From assembly GCA_014729495.1 (NCBI GenBank), contig WJJV01000124.1:1-31031 (forward strand): DNA of 31,031 bases, read 5' to 3'. A program made the position numbers and the translations under genes. Shown in pieces: positions 1 through 7,755 of the stretch. The notes below the pieces were generated by a model. That model was not told where the DNA came from and did no database searches. It worked only from the letters and a program-made list of their open reading frames with translations. Source of the stretch: Candidatus Woesearchaeota archaeon. GTDB lineage: Archaea > Nanobdellota > Nanobdellia > Woesearchaeales > UBA12501. Each line of letters starts with the position of its first letter. Within the stretch, counting starts at the first letter, position 1.

Positions 1-895
1 CTGTAAGGATGGCAATCTCAAGTTCTAAACCAAGAGCAACAAAAGCTATTGTCCAGAATGCTTCATGAGTACCGAAATTTCCAAGGCCTTGAATAGGAAT
101 CACATTGGCGATAACAGTAAGAGACACACCTGCAGAAAAGAATGCTATAGGCACTTTCCCAGCTATATCATAAAAGATGAGATAATTCATCAAATATATG
201 AGGGACCATATTATTACTGAGCTTATGAATGCATAGATAATCATCCTTCTTGACTTGAGAACATGGAAGCTGCTTATAACCTCTTCCATCTTCTCTGCAA
301 AGTACTTTATAATCCTATATCTGATGAATCTTCTTAATAATCTGTTCATAATCTTTTTGTATGCTGATCCAAAGAAAGCCAGAGTCATCATTATTAGAAG
401 AATGATTATTATCAGAGATGAAACCAGAACAACTATTGACTTTATTATCTGAGGAGTGTTCTCAAGAAATAAAGCAGAAACAAGAAATATGAATGATATC
501 ACCAATAAATCAAAGAATCTTGCTATGATTATAGTTGCTGCGGCTTCTGCTCCGCGTATTCCTCTCTTCTTTGCCAGATATAGAAATGAAAGCTCTCCAG
601 TCCTTGCCGGAAGCACCTGCACTACAAGATTGTGTATCATTGATATTGCCATGCTGCTGGAGAAGTCTATCTTATTCTGCAGTATTAACCTGAATCTTGC
701 AGCCCTGAATAAATAAGCAATAAAGTATATCAAAGCTCCTAAAAGCACTATTGAGATGGACAAAGAATCTATTGCCTTTCGCAGTTCTGAAAATGATATC
801 TGGCTGAAAAGAAGAAAAAGAAGCACAAAAGCTATTATCAAGCCTAAAAAGAACCTGAATATCTTATTGCTCACAATACTTCTCTTATTTTTCAT
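1..895 (-). CDS. Flippase-like integral membrane protein (LPG synthase TM / UPF0104, YbhN-AglD type), C-terminus cut by window edge
   Basis: I read this open frame directly on the minus strand from ATG at 895 to base 1 with no stop; about 298 residues are visible and the C-terminus lies outside the window. It is a multi-pass membrane protein; the first helices lie near residues 12-30 and 40-60. Family landmarks are an early Arg-rich 'RAARFR' after the second helix, 'LPARTGELSFLYLAKKRG' mid-protein and 'PIQGLGNFGTHE' near the visible end. These match the PF03706 family, whose members include MprF flippase domains, YbhN, and archaeal AglD-like proteins linked to lipid or lipid-linked sugar handling. 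The start is 31 bases after the stop of the upstream gene, so it is probably the last visible gene of a three-gene operon with the two paralogous anchored proteins. The transported substrate cannot be told from the sequence. Confidence 0.85.
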   Translation of the reverse strand, partial: MKNKRSIVSNKIFRFFLGLIIAFVLLFLLFSQISFSELRKAIDSLSISIVLLGALIYFIAYLFRAARFRLILQNKIDFSSSMAISMIHNLVVQVLPARTGELSFLYLAKKRGIRGAEAAATIIIARFFDLLVISFIFLVSALFLENTPQIIKSIVVLVSSLIIIILLIMMTLAFFGSAYKKIMNRLLRRFIRYRIIKYFAEKMEEVISSFHVLKSRRMIIYAFISSVIIWSLIYLMNYLIFYDIAGKVPIAFFSAGVSLTVIANVIPIQGLGNFGTHEAFWTIAFVALGLELEIAILT

Positions 896-926
896 GTTCC
901 TGATCTTCAAAAGGATAGACCTCTGC

Positions 927-1682
927 CTAGACCATTATCCCGAACCAGCTGAGCAGAAGCCTGTCCACTGCCTTCACGAGGCCTTCACCATCTCCCTGGA
1001 CCCTTATGCATGCATTATCCCTGACAACTGCAGGAGTATCTGAGTTCTCAAGATATATGACTGGCCTTTCGCTTGTGCTGCAGTTGATTATGGGCCTTGT
1101 ATGGCATGTCTCTGAAACATTCTTCACGCATGCTGCAACAGGCATCATATTGAATACTGTAGCGATATTTATGCTCAGTTCTCCTGCAGCAAGTGTTGTG
1201 TATGTCTCATCATCAGCAGTAGGATCAAATGCCACATATGTTGCATTGATCTCCTTGAACTCATTTATATTTCCTTCAACAGGGATATCCTCTATATCTC
1301 TGGGTCCGAAGTGGAACTGGACATTATAGAGGTCATTTGTGCCGTAACGCTGAACCTGAGTGAACCACATTCCCTTTACATTGACAAAAGAATATCCTTT
1401 GTAGATGTAGCCCTCGTCAGGATCAAGGTCTCCTTCAAGGTTCTCCTCATGGAGCTGCTGGACTGTCTTAATCTCAGGCTCTTTTCCCATCTGCCATAAT
1501 ACCAGCGCAAATACAAGGAATACTGCAAATATTGCAAGTATCGCAAAGATTAGCTTCTTGTCAGATGATAAATCCTCATCCTGGCCATTCTTATCCTTTG
1601 TCTGGTCTTTTATCTGTTTTTTGCTCTCTGATCCCTTTGATCCTTTTTTTCCCTGGCTTTTGGTTCTCTTTTTCTTGGTCAT
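927..1682 (-). CDS. Membrane-anchored protein with extracytoplasmic domain, paralogue of its upstream neighbour
   Basis: 251 residues. Residues 1-42 are very rich in Lys/Gly/Ser/Asp, residues about 44-66 form one hydrophobic helix, and the rest (about 185 residues) should lie outside the cell (type II topology, positive-inside). The outer domain resembles that of the gene just upstream: both have 'Y-x-G-x-SF' soon after the membrane, a 'CS...PV-x-Y' strand, a second Cys in a 'CI' pair, and an 'RDRLL/VDRLL' helix at the end. This copy has four cysteines (VKNVSETC region plus the shared pair), so one or two disulfides are plausible. The start ATG at 1682 overlaps the upstream stop as ATGA, implying translational coupling. 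I do not recognise a named family; function unknown. The downstream flippase-like gene suggests a role in envelope assembly, but that is inference. Confidence 0.8.
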   Translation of the reverse strand: MTKKKRTKSQGKKGSKGSESKKQIKDQTKDKNGQDEDLSSDKKLIFAILAIFAVFLVFALVLWQMGKEPEIKTVQQLHEENLEGDLDPDEGYIYKGYSFVNVKGMWFTQVQRYGTNDLYNVQFHFGPRDIEDIPVEGNINEFKEINATYVAFDPTADDETYTTLAAGELSINIATVFNMMPVAACVKNVSETCHTRPIINCSTSERPVIYLENSDTPAVVRDNACIRVQGDGEGLVKAVDRLLLSWFGIMV

Positions 1683-2305
1683 TCTATCACTCCTGTAATT
1701 GCATACAATAGCCTGTCCCTAAGCATGATCATTCCATACTCAGATTCTGCTTCTGCGATTATGCATCCATCATCAAATGATACATTAGTCAGATTTGATT
1801 TCCTGAAGTACAGCACAGGAACGCTGGCAGTGGCATTGCTGCAGGTTATTATTGTCTTGTTGTACTCATTCTCTTCTGTGAAAGCATAAGCAAAAAGTGT
1901 GCCTTCTGAATCAAGGACTTTCTTTATGTCATACTGTGTTGCTCCGATCACTTCAGAATATTCATCCTGAGGATCAAGTGTGGAATACATCATTCTCGTG
2001 TCACTTAGAACATCTCCTGCGCCTCCAATGCTTATGTGTTCTACCTCTGAAGGATGATTGTAGAAAACAATATTCTGTCCTTCATGCTCCATCATAAACA
2101 TCCTGTCCTGGGTCAGTGTGAAAGAGTGGCCATTATAATCAAGATCAGGGGCAGTATTGCCATTCCACATGAATCCCACAACACTAAGAATCATTATGGC
2201 TGCGATGAATATACCCATCCAGGCAGTCTTAGTGAGTCCCTTGGGCTTCTCAGGCCCTGAGAACTGCTTTTCTGACCTCTTCCTGCTCTTCTTATGCTTT
2301 TTCAT
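1679..2305 (-). CDS. Membrane-anchored protein with extracytoplasmic domain, first gene of three-gene operon
   Basis: 208 residues. A Lys/Arg/Ser-rich stretch (residues 1-25) precedes a single helix at about 27-47 (starting 'TAWMGIFIAAIMILSVVG'), then a soluble domain of about 155 residues predicted outside the cell. The domain has two cysteines ('TCSNATASVPVLYF' and 'DDGCII') whose spacing and surroundings recur in the downstream paralogue, and a C-terminal 'LRDRLLYAITG' helix that corresponds to 'AVDRLLLSWFG' there. A TATA-like box lies about 28 bases upstream (2330-2337) and there is no clear Shine-Dalgarno sequence, so the message may be leaderless. It is divergent from the HTH regulator at 2496. 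No family recognised; probably an accessory protein working with the paralogue and the flippase-like protein. Confidence 0.8.
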   Translation of the reverse strand: MKKHKKSRKRSEKQFSGPEKPKGLTKTAWMGIFIAAIMILSVVGFMWNGNTAPDLDYNGHSFTLTQDRMFMMEHEGQNIVFYNHPSEVEHISIGGAGDVLSDTRMMYSTLDPQDEYSEVIGATQYDIKKVLDSEGTLFAYAFTEENEYNKTIITCSNATASVPVLYFRKSNLTNVSFDDGCIIAEAESEYGMIMLRDRLLYAITGVIE

Positions 2306-2329
2306 GTCCAGAATTGTTTTAAAGGTGAT

Positions 2330-2337
2330 TTTTAAAT
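2330..2337 (-). promoter_or_regulatory. Probable TATA box for the minus-strand operon starting at 2305
   Basis: On the minus strand this reads ATTTAAAA. Its centre is about 28 bases before the ATG at 2305, the spacing expected of an archaeal TATA box serving a leaderless transcript. No other strong AT-rich box is as well placed. Confidence 0.45.
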
Positions 2338-2444
2338 GTTATGGAATTTGAATTGCACATTCTGTTGAGATACAGCTTGGATAGCACAATATTTATAAAT
2401 AACCTATTTTACTGCATATACAAATAATATGATTAATTTCGTTT

Positions 2445-2470
2445 ATTTAGTAAATATTAAATTTAGTAAA
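2445..2470 (+). promoter_or_regulatory. Direct repeat ATTTAGTAAA x2 around a TATA-like sequence (putative operator)
   Basis: The 10-mer atttagtaaa occurs exactly at 2445-2454 and again at 2461-2470 (period 16). Between the copies the sequence is tattaa, giving an AT-rich core at about 2455-2462 that could act as the TATA box for the ATG at 2496, placing transcription start near 2486. Repeats flanking the TATA of an HTH regulator gene suggest autoregulation by that protein. The repeat is seen directly; the binding role is inference. Confidence 0.4.
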
Positions 2471-2495
2471 GAGTAACTGAATATCTGGGAAAAAA

Positions 2496-2987
2496 ATGGC
2501 TGCCAAAACAGAAGAGATAGAGAAAGACATTCTTGACCTTTTTGTAAGAGTGAATGCTGACTTCGGCAATGACAGCACAATGGCCAAGATACTTTCAGTG
2601 ATATACCTCAGCCCTGAGGACATATCACTTGAGGAGATCATGGACAAGACAGGCTACAGCGCTGCAACAATAAGCAACAAGACAAAAACGCTTGTCAACC
2701 ATGGCCTGATAAAGAGGGTATCAAAGCCAGGCACAAAGAAGTCCTATTATTCCATGGAGAAGGACATGAAAAAGATACTGTCCAATTCCCTGGAAAAGAT
2801 AATAGATGTCAAGATACGGCCTATCAAAGAGAACATGCCCGGTCTTATAGAAGAATACAGCCAGAGCATATCCAAGAATGATGAAGAGGCAAGGAAGAAG
2901 CTGGAGATAATGAAGGATCACCTAAGGAACGCAGAGATAATAGAGAAAGATCTCAGGGAATTCATAAAAAAGATGAGGTCTCAGTGA
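2496..2987 (+). CDS. Winged-helix transcriptional regulator, GbsR/MarR-like
   Basis: 163 residues. Residues about 25-85 form a winged helix-turn-helix: 'AKILSVIYLSPEDISLEEI' (helices 1-2), 'TGYSAATISNKTKTLVNHGLI' (recognition helix), then a Lys-rich wing 'RVSKPGTKKSYYSME'. This is the layout of archaeal GbsR/MarR-like proteins. Residues 88-163 are a long charged helix, probably the dimerisation part. It is the first gene of the plus-strand ABC export operon: its TGA shares a base with the ATG of the ATPase gene, so it most likely controls the exporter. A direct repeat sits over its own promoter. The start ATG at 2496 follows an A-rich leader with only a weak Shine-Dalgarno match (TGGGA). The effector ligand is not evident. 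Confidence 0.8.
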   Translation: MAAKTEEIEKDILDLFVRVNADFGNDSTMAKILSVIYLSPEDISLEEIMDKTGYSAATISNKTKTLVNHGLIKRVSKPGTKKSYYSMEKDMKKILSNSLEKIIDVKIRPIKENMPGLIEEYSQSISKNDEEARKKLEIMKDHLRNAEIIEKDLREFIKKMRSQ

Positions 2988-3826
2988 TGGCAAAAAAGAA
3001 AAGCAATGATAAGATGTCTGTGAAGGGCAGAAACAAACACCCAAAAACAGATCTGCCTGTAAGTAAGCATAAAAGCAAAAGCAAAGAAAAACATAAGCAC
3101 ATAATAGAGCTGAGAGATGTCTGGAAGATATACCAGATGGGAGATGTTGAGGTGCCTGCGCTGAAAGGGATCAACATCAACATACATGAAGGTGAGTTCG
3201 TCGCTATAATGGGGCCGTCAGGGTCAGGAAAATCAACAGCAATGAACATGGTAGGATGCCTTGACATACCCACAAAAGGGGACATATACCTTGACTCAAA
3301 GAATATAGCGCAGATGACAGAATCAGAACTTGCACAGATAAGGGGTCAGAAGATAGGATTCATATTCCAGCAGTTCAATCTCATCACTACATTGACAGCG
3401 CTTGAGAATGTCATGCTGCCCATGGTATTCCAGGACAAGCCCAGGGAAGAAAGGGTTGAGAGGGCAAAGGTGCTTCTGGAGATGGTCAATCTTGGGGACA
3501 GGATAAACCACAAGCCAACAGAGCTGTCAGGAGGGCAGCAGCAGAGGGTAGCCATAGCAAGATCACTGGCAAATGATCCTGAGGTCATACTTGCAGACGA
3601 GCCCACAGGAAACCTTGACACCAACACAGGGACTAATGTGATGGAGTTCCTATGCAAGCTCAATAATAAGGAAAGCAAGACAATAGTGATGGTGACTCAT
3701 GATGAGGAAGTGGCAGAATTCGCTGAGAGGATAGAGATATTGAGGGATGGAGAGATAGTGCAGAGCAAGAAAGGAAAGAATCATGATGCTGCATGCAATA
3801 AAGACAAGGGAGGTAGAAGAAGATGA
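2984..3826 (+). CDS. ABC transporter ATP-binding protein, MacB/LolD family
   Basis: 280 residues. All nucleotide-binding motifs are intact: Walker A GPSGSGKS (77-84), Q-loop Gln130, signature LSGGQQ (181-186), Walker B VILADE (201-206) with the D-loop after it, and the switch His239 in 'VTHDEE'. 'GPSGSGKSTAMNMVG', 'FQQFNL' and 'DEPTGNLD' are typical of the LolD/MacB/FtsE-type ATPases that power mechanotransmission exporters rather than classical pumps. An unusual feature is the N-terminal extension of about 38 residues rich in Lys/His/Ser, absent from typical family members. The start may be GTG at 2984 or ATG at 2987; ATG shares a base with the regulator's TGA and I favour it. It is co-transcribed with the Ig-domain protein (ATGA overlap at 3823) and two permeases. 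Acts on the cytoplasmic face with the FtsX-like permeases; substrate unknown. Confidence 0.93.
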   Translation: MMAKKKSNDKMSVKGRNKHPKTDLPVSKHKSKSKEKHKHIIELRDVWKIYQMGDVEVPALKGININIHEGEFVAIMGPSGSGKSTAMNMVGCLDIPTKGDIYLDSKNIAQMTESELAQIRGQKIGFIFQQFNLITTLTALENVMLPMVFQDKPREERVERAKVLLEMVNLGDRINHKPTELSGGQQQRVAIARSLANDPEVILADEPTGNLDTNTGTNVMEFLCKLNNKESKTIVMVTHDEEVAEFAERIEILRDGEIVQSKKGKNHDAACNKDKGGRRR

Positions 3827-5160
3827 GAAAAAGAAATGCTTTTGCAATAATTTTTACTGTTGTCATGATCATATCAATGATCCAGATAGCAGCTGCTTAC
3901 CAGAGCAGCACAACACTGGCAATGAATGAGGACAATGGAGTCCCAAATCTTCAGCCAGTGATGCTGAGGTATGAGCCATTCCCTGTGAATCCAGGAGAGT
4001 ACATGGATGTGTGGATCAAGTTCCAGAACGAGGAGTCAGGAACAATAGATGACCTCACAATAGAGTTTGTCCCTGAATATCCATTCTCGCTTGATGCATC
4101 AGATACTGCAACAAGGCACTTCGGAGAGATAGGGCCTCACTCAAGCGTCCTGGTCAAGTACAGGGTAAGAGTTGATGAGGATGCTGTAGAAGGGGAGAGA
4201 TACTTCAGATACAGGTACAGGTATGTGCAGAGCGACATGAAATGGGAAGAGGCAATAGAGAAGATAACAGTCCAGACAAGAGAGGCTGTCCTTAATATAG
4301 ACTCTGTGGACACAGAGCCGGACAGCATAGTGCCTGGCCAGGAGGCAAAGGTGAGCCTGAAGATCAGGAACAGCGCAACCTCAGTTATAAGAGATATAGG
4401 ATTCTATCTTGACCTCACGATGTCAAGCGTGGCATCATCCACTGCAACGTCCCTGGACACATACTACAATGCCATACCGCTTGCTCCTGTAAGCTCCTCA
4501 ACAGAGAAGAGGATAACTCATCTTAAGCCAGGAGAGGAGGCAACGCTTGAGTATGACCTTATAGCATTCCCTGAAGCAGAATCAGGAATATACAAGGTTC
4601 CGGTCATAATAAAGTACATGGATGAGCTGGGAAAGAACTACACAAAGTATGATATAATAGGACTCAGCATAAGCGACGACCCCGATATATACCTTGTTGT
4701 AGAGCAGAACAATATTTATTCTGAGGGTGCAGCTGCTGATGTCTCAATAAAGATAGTGAACAAGGGAGTCACCAATGTGAAATTCATGGACATGACCCTT
4801 AGGGAATCAGATGACTATGATGTAGTCTCTCCAGCTAATGTGTATGTCGGTGATGTTGACTCAGATGACTATGAGACAGCTGAGTTCAGCATATATGTAA
4901 AGGATCTTGAGGATAACAAGCTCAAGCTTCCTGTCAGGATAGACTACAAGGATGCCAACAACAAGGACTACGCAAGGGATTTAGTGCTTGAGATAACCGC
5001 ATATGGTCCTGACAAGAGAGGGGAGCAGGGCACAAGCAAGCTCGGAATAGTGATAGTTCTTCTTGTACTTATGGTAGCAGGGTGGTTCATCTACAGGAGA
5101 TGGGAAAAAAAGAAGAATGCTGATAAGAGCAAGGATGCAGGCAAGAGCAAAGGGAAATAA
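3823..5160 (+). CDS. Membrane-anchored Ig-like/CARDB (COG1361-type) protein of the ABC exporter
   Basis: 445 residues. Residues 1-25 are a signal peptide ('KRNAFAIIFTVVMIISMIQIAAAY'-like, cleavage after AxA). The outer part consists of about three beta-sandwich domains: roughly 45-155 ('YEPFPVNPGEYMDVWIKFQN'), 160-290 ('PDSIVPGQEAKVSLKIRNS') and 295-400 ('YSEGAAADVSIKIVNKG'). The motif of a Pro/Gly strand followed by 'v.I.v.N.G' is that of CARDB/NEW3-type domains in archaeal COG1361 proteins. A C-terminal helix (about 408-426, 'LGIVIVLLVLMVAGWFIY') and a Lys-rich tail anchor it with the domains outside. It overlaps the ATPase gene by ATGA. Its place in the operon is that of an extracytoplasmic adaptor or substrate-capturing partner for the MacB-like permeases; that role is inferred from position. 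Confidence 0.8.
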   Translation: MRKRNAFAIIFTVVMIISMIQIAAAYQSSTTLAMNEDNGVPNLQPVMLRYEPFPVNPGEYMDVWIKFQNEESGTIDDLTIEFVPEYPFSLDASDTATRHFGEIGPHSSVLVKYRVRVDEDAVEGERYFRYRYRYVQSDMKWEEAIEKITVQTREAVLNIDSVDTEPDSIVPGQEAKVSLKIRNSATSVIRDIGFYLDLTMSSVASSTATSLDTYYNAIPLAPVSSSTEKRITHLKPGEEATLEYDLIAFPEAESGIYKVPVIIKYMDELGKNYTKYDIIGLSISDDPDIYLVVEQNNIYSEGAAADVSIKIVNKGVTNVKFMDMTLRESDDYDVVSPANVYVGDVDSDDYETAEFSIYVKDLEDNKLKLPVRIDYKDANNKDYARDLVLEITAYGPDKRGEQGTSKLGIVIVLLVLMVAGWFIYRRWEKKKNADKSKDAGKSKGK

Positions 5161-5177
5161 GCCATCAGGATGATGGC
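5161..5177 (+). other. Intergenic stem-loop directly after the Ig-domain gene
   Basis: The sequence begins right after the TAA stop and forms a perfect 6-bp stem (GCCATC/GATGGC) with a 5-base loop, followed by attttcctt. In an otherwise tightly packed operon it sits in the only larger gap (58 bases) before the first permease. It could be an RNA-processing or attenuation site; it is short enough to be chance. Confidence 0.3.
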
Positions 5178-5218
5178 ATTTTCCTTGTCTGTTCCATCTT
5201 ACTTTACAGGGCAGTAGA

Positions 5219-6445
5219 ATGATAACTGATTTCCTCAAACTGGCATTTGAGAACCTCAGGAAGAGAGGCCTCAGGTCATGGCTTACCATGATCGGAATAT
5301 TCATAGGCATAGCTGCAGTTGTGTCTCTCATAGGTCTTGGTGAAGGCCTAAGGACTGCGATAAATGCGCAGTTCGGATTTCTCGGGCCTGATGTTCTCAG
5401 TGTGCAGGCATCAGGTGTGACTTATGGGCCTCCTGGCCAGGGTGCTGTGAACCCTTTAAGCGATGAGATAGTTGATGAGATAAGAAAGGTGGGTGGAGTC
5501 GAGGTTGCCTTCAATAGGTACATTGCCACTGTCAAGATGGAGTACAATGATGTACAGATAGTGACTTCTGCGATATCTGTTCCAGAAGGGGATAACAGGA
5601 AGGTCCTGGAAAGGATGATGAATGTCAAATCTGAGGAAGGCCGGCTTCTCAAGGATGGAGATACAAGAAAGATTGTGCTGGGAAACTCTTTTGCAGAAGC
5701 AGACAACCAGTTTGACAGGTCAGTTAGAGTGGGTGATTCTATACTCCTGAATGACATAGGATATGATGTAGTGGGAGTAATGGAATCAAAAGGCAGTTTT
5801 CTGTTTGACAATGCTGTTCTTGTCAATGAGCCTGAACTTCTTAATAGCCTGAGAGATGATGATGGAACAACAGATATAATCGCCATAAAAGCAAAGAATA
5901 TCAATGATATCCCTGCTATAAAGAAGGATGTGGAGAAGCTGCTCAGGAAAGAGAGGGATGTAGATGAAGGTGAAGAGGACTTCATTGTGGAAAGCCCTCA
6001 GCAGACGCTTGAATCCCTAAATTCAACACTCTTTGCAGTACAGCTCTTTGTATACATAATAGCCACCATATCCCTTCTTGTAGGAGGTATAGGCATAATG
6101 AACACAATGTACACTGCTGTAGTGGAAAGGACAAAAGAGATAGGAATAATGAAGTCCATAGGAGCAAGGAATTCCACAATATTCACAATATTCCTCATTG
6201 AATCAGGATTCCTGGGAACTGTAGGTGGGATAATAGGGATAACACTGGGAGTCTCATTTGCATACGGGCTTGCTTTCATAGGAAAGATAGCTCTCGGATC
6301 AGAGCTCATACAGGCTCATGTGGGATTATGGCTCATATTAGGGTCGCTTGTGTTTGCTTTTGTGCTCGGGACATTCTTCGGCGTGATGCCTGCATATCAG
6401 GCTTCAAAACTTCAGCCTGTTGAGTCTATAAGGAGCGCAAAATGA
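5219..6445 (+). CDS. ABC transporter permease, MacB/FtsX type (first)
   Basis: 408 residues with the classic four-helix FtsX/MacB plan: helix 1 at about 20-42 ('LTMIGIFIGIAAVVSLIGLG'), a large extracytoplasmic MacB_PCD domain at about 43-270, then three helices at about 278-305, 325-350 and 368-396. The conserved loop 'NTMYTAVVERTKEIGIMKSIGA' after helix 2, which contacts the ATPase, and the ending 'PAYQASKLQPVESIRS' are family hallmarks. A weak Shine-Dalgarno AGGG stands about 8 bases before ATG. It is followed 33 bases later by a second permease with the same plan, so the transporter is probably a heterodimer of the two with one ATPase type. Substrate unknown; family members export macrolides, peptides or lipoproteins. 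Confidence 0.93.
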   Translation: MITDFLKLAFENLRKRGLRSWLTMIGIFIGIAAVVSLIGLGEGLRTAINAQFGFLGPDVLSVQASGVTYGPPGQGAVNPLSDEIVDEIRKVGGVEVAFNRYIATVKMEYNDVQIVTSAISVPEGDNRKVLERMMNVKSEEGRLLKDGDTRKIVLGNSFAEADNQFDRSVRVGDSILLNDIGYDVVGVMESKGSFLFDNAVLVNEPELLNSLRDDDGTTDIIAIKAKNINDIPAIKKDVEKLLRKERDVDEGEEDFIVESPQQTLESLNSTLFAVQLFVYIIATISLLVGGIGIMNTMYTAVVERTKEIGIMKSIGARNSTIFTIFLIESGFLGTVGGIIGITLGVSFAYGLAFIGKIALGSELIQAHVGLWLILGSLVFAFVLGTFFGVMPAYQASKLQPVESIRSAK

Positions 6446-6478
6446 CAGTTGATAAGATAAACCAGAACAAAGGTCAAG

Positions 6479-7687
6479 ATGAACAAGGATGAGATAATAC
6501 TTTCAATAGAGAACCTAAAGGACAGGAGGCTGAGAAGCTTCCTAAGCATATTATCTATACTGATAGGCATAGCAGCCATATTTGCAATCGCTAGCTTTGG
6601 TCTTGGTCTCACCAATTATGTGGACTCTCTGGCAGAGGAGGCAGGCACTGACAAGTTCTATATACAGACAAAAGGCACAGGCCTTATTGGAGATGAGACC
6701 TTCTACCTAACAGAGGATGATATAGACTTTGTGAGCAAAGAGAATGAGGTCAGGGAAGTGGCCGGGATGTATGCTAAAGCCGGAGAGATTGAGTACAAGG
6801 ATCAGAAGAAATATTCTCTTGTGATAGGGCTGGATCCTGAAAAAAAAGAGTTCATAGACGAGGTCTTTGCCCTGGATGTTGAAAGAGGAAGGCATCTCAA
6901 GGAGGGGGATCTGAGAAAAGTTTTCCTGGGATACAATTACCTGCTGGAGAACAAGATATTCAAGGAAAGCCTCAAGGTAGGGGACAAGGTAACCATAAAC
7001 AGCCTTGAGTTTGAGATTGTGGGATTCTATGAAGAGGTAGGAAACCCTCAGGATGACTCCCAGATGTATCTCATACCTGAGGCATTCGAGTCTCTCTATC
7101 CTAAGTCAGAGGGAAGATATGCATTTGTCATGGGCAGCGCTGAGAAAGGCATCAACATGGATTCTTTTGCAGACAACCTAGAGGATGACCTTAGGAAGTT
7201 CAAGGGCCAGGAAGAGGGAAAAGAGGATTTCTTTGTGCTGACATTTGAGGATGCTCTTGAGACCTTCGGAAGCATACTCACAATAATAAACGGAAGCCTG
7301 CTTCTGATAGCATTGATATCCATATTTGTCGCGACAGTCAACATAATGAACACGATGTACACTGCAGTCATAGAGAGGACAAAGGAGATAGGTGTCATGA
7401 AGGCAGTCGGAGCCAAGAACAATGACATACTTTTCATTTTCGTATTTGAGTCAGGATTCCTTGGGATGTTCGGAGGCATACTTGGAGTGGGTCTGGGATA
7501 CCTGATATCATCGGCAGGGGGGCAGATAGCAGCGAGTGCAGGCTATGCCCTGCTGGCACCTATTTTCCCATGGTATCTCACTCTAGGATGCATAATGTTC
7601 GGATTCCTTGTGGGAGCTGGTGCAGGCATACTTCCTGCAAGGCAGGCAAGCGGGCTCGCGCCTGTGGATGCCTTAAGATACGAGTGA
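6479..7687 (+). CDS. ABC transporter permease, MacB/FtsX type (second)
   Basis: 402 residues, paralogous to the preceding permease. Helix 1 is at about 18-42, the extracytoplasmic MacB_PCD domain at about 43-260, and three C-terminal helices follow. The coupling loop 'NTMYTAVIERTKEIGVMKAVGA' and the ending 'PARQASGLAPVDALRYE' match its partner closely, while the outer domains differ more ('FYLTEDDIDFVSKENEVREVAG' versus 'NPLSDEIVDEIRKVGGVEVAFN'). A good Shine-Dalgarno (AAAGGT, four bases before ATG) supports the start. It is the last gene of the operon, and its final six codons are part of a long hairpin running past the stop. Two divergent permeases suggest an asymmetric exporter. Confidence 0.93.
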   Translation: MNKDEIILSIENLKDRRLRSFLSILSILIGIAAIFAIASFGLGLTNYVDSLAEEAGTDKFYIQTKGTGLIGDETFYLTEDDIDFVSKENEVREVAGMYAKAGEIEYKDQKKYSLVIGLDPEKKEFIDEVFALDVERGRHLKEGDLRKVFLGYNYLLENKIFKESLKVGDKVTINSLEFEIVGFYEEVGNPQDDSQMYLIPEAFESLYPKSEGRYAFVMGSAEKGINMDSFADNLEDDLRKFKGQEEGKEDFFVLTFEDALETFGSILTIINGSLLLIALISIFVATVNIMNTMYTAVIERTKEIGVMKAVGAKNNDILFIFVFESGFLGMFGGILGVGLGYLISSAGGQIAASAGYALLAPIFPWYLTLGCIMFGFLVGAGAGILPARQASGLAPVDALRYE

Positions 7688-7703
7688 AACGAGTATCTTA
7701 AGG
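7671..7703 (+). terminator. Long hairpin spanning the stop codon of the last exporter gene
   Basis: Left arm CCTTAAGATAC (7671-7681) and right arm GTATCTTAAGG (7693-7703) pair perfectly over 11 bp with an 11-base loop; a further GCA/TGC pairing extends it past one bulged base. The left arm encodes residues of the '-ALRYE' C-terminus and the loop holds the TGA. It sits at the end of an operon facing a convergent gene, so it may mark the transcript end or stabilise the mRNA 3' end. There is no T-run, so it is not a classical intrinsic terminator. Confidence 0.45.
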
Positions 7704-7725
7704 GCAAGGAACGAGCGAAGCGAGT
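7680..7725 (+). repeat. Two copies of ACGAG(T/C)GAA(A/G)CGAGT
   Basis: acgagtgaaacgagt at 7680-7694 and acgagcgaagcgagt at 7711-7725 differ at two of 15 positions and start 31 bases apart. They lie at the end of the exporter operon, in the convergent intergenic region. They look like a small repeated end-of-gene element. Confidence 0.5.
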
Positions 7726-7755
7726 GACAGACGCTTAGGTATGAATCATCCATAA

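Noticed and set aside
5422..5985. 187-residue minus-strand frame inside the first permease, and a 169-residue one inside ABCE1 (12064-12573)
   Set aside because: Ser/Leu-rich translations opposite well-supported conserved genes; no start signals or domains.
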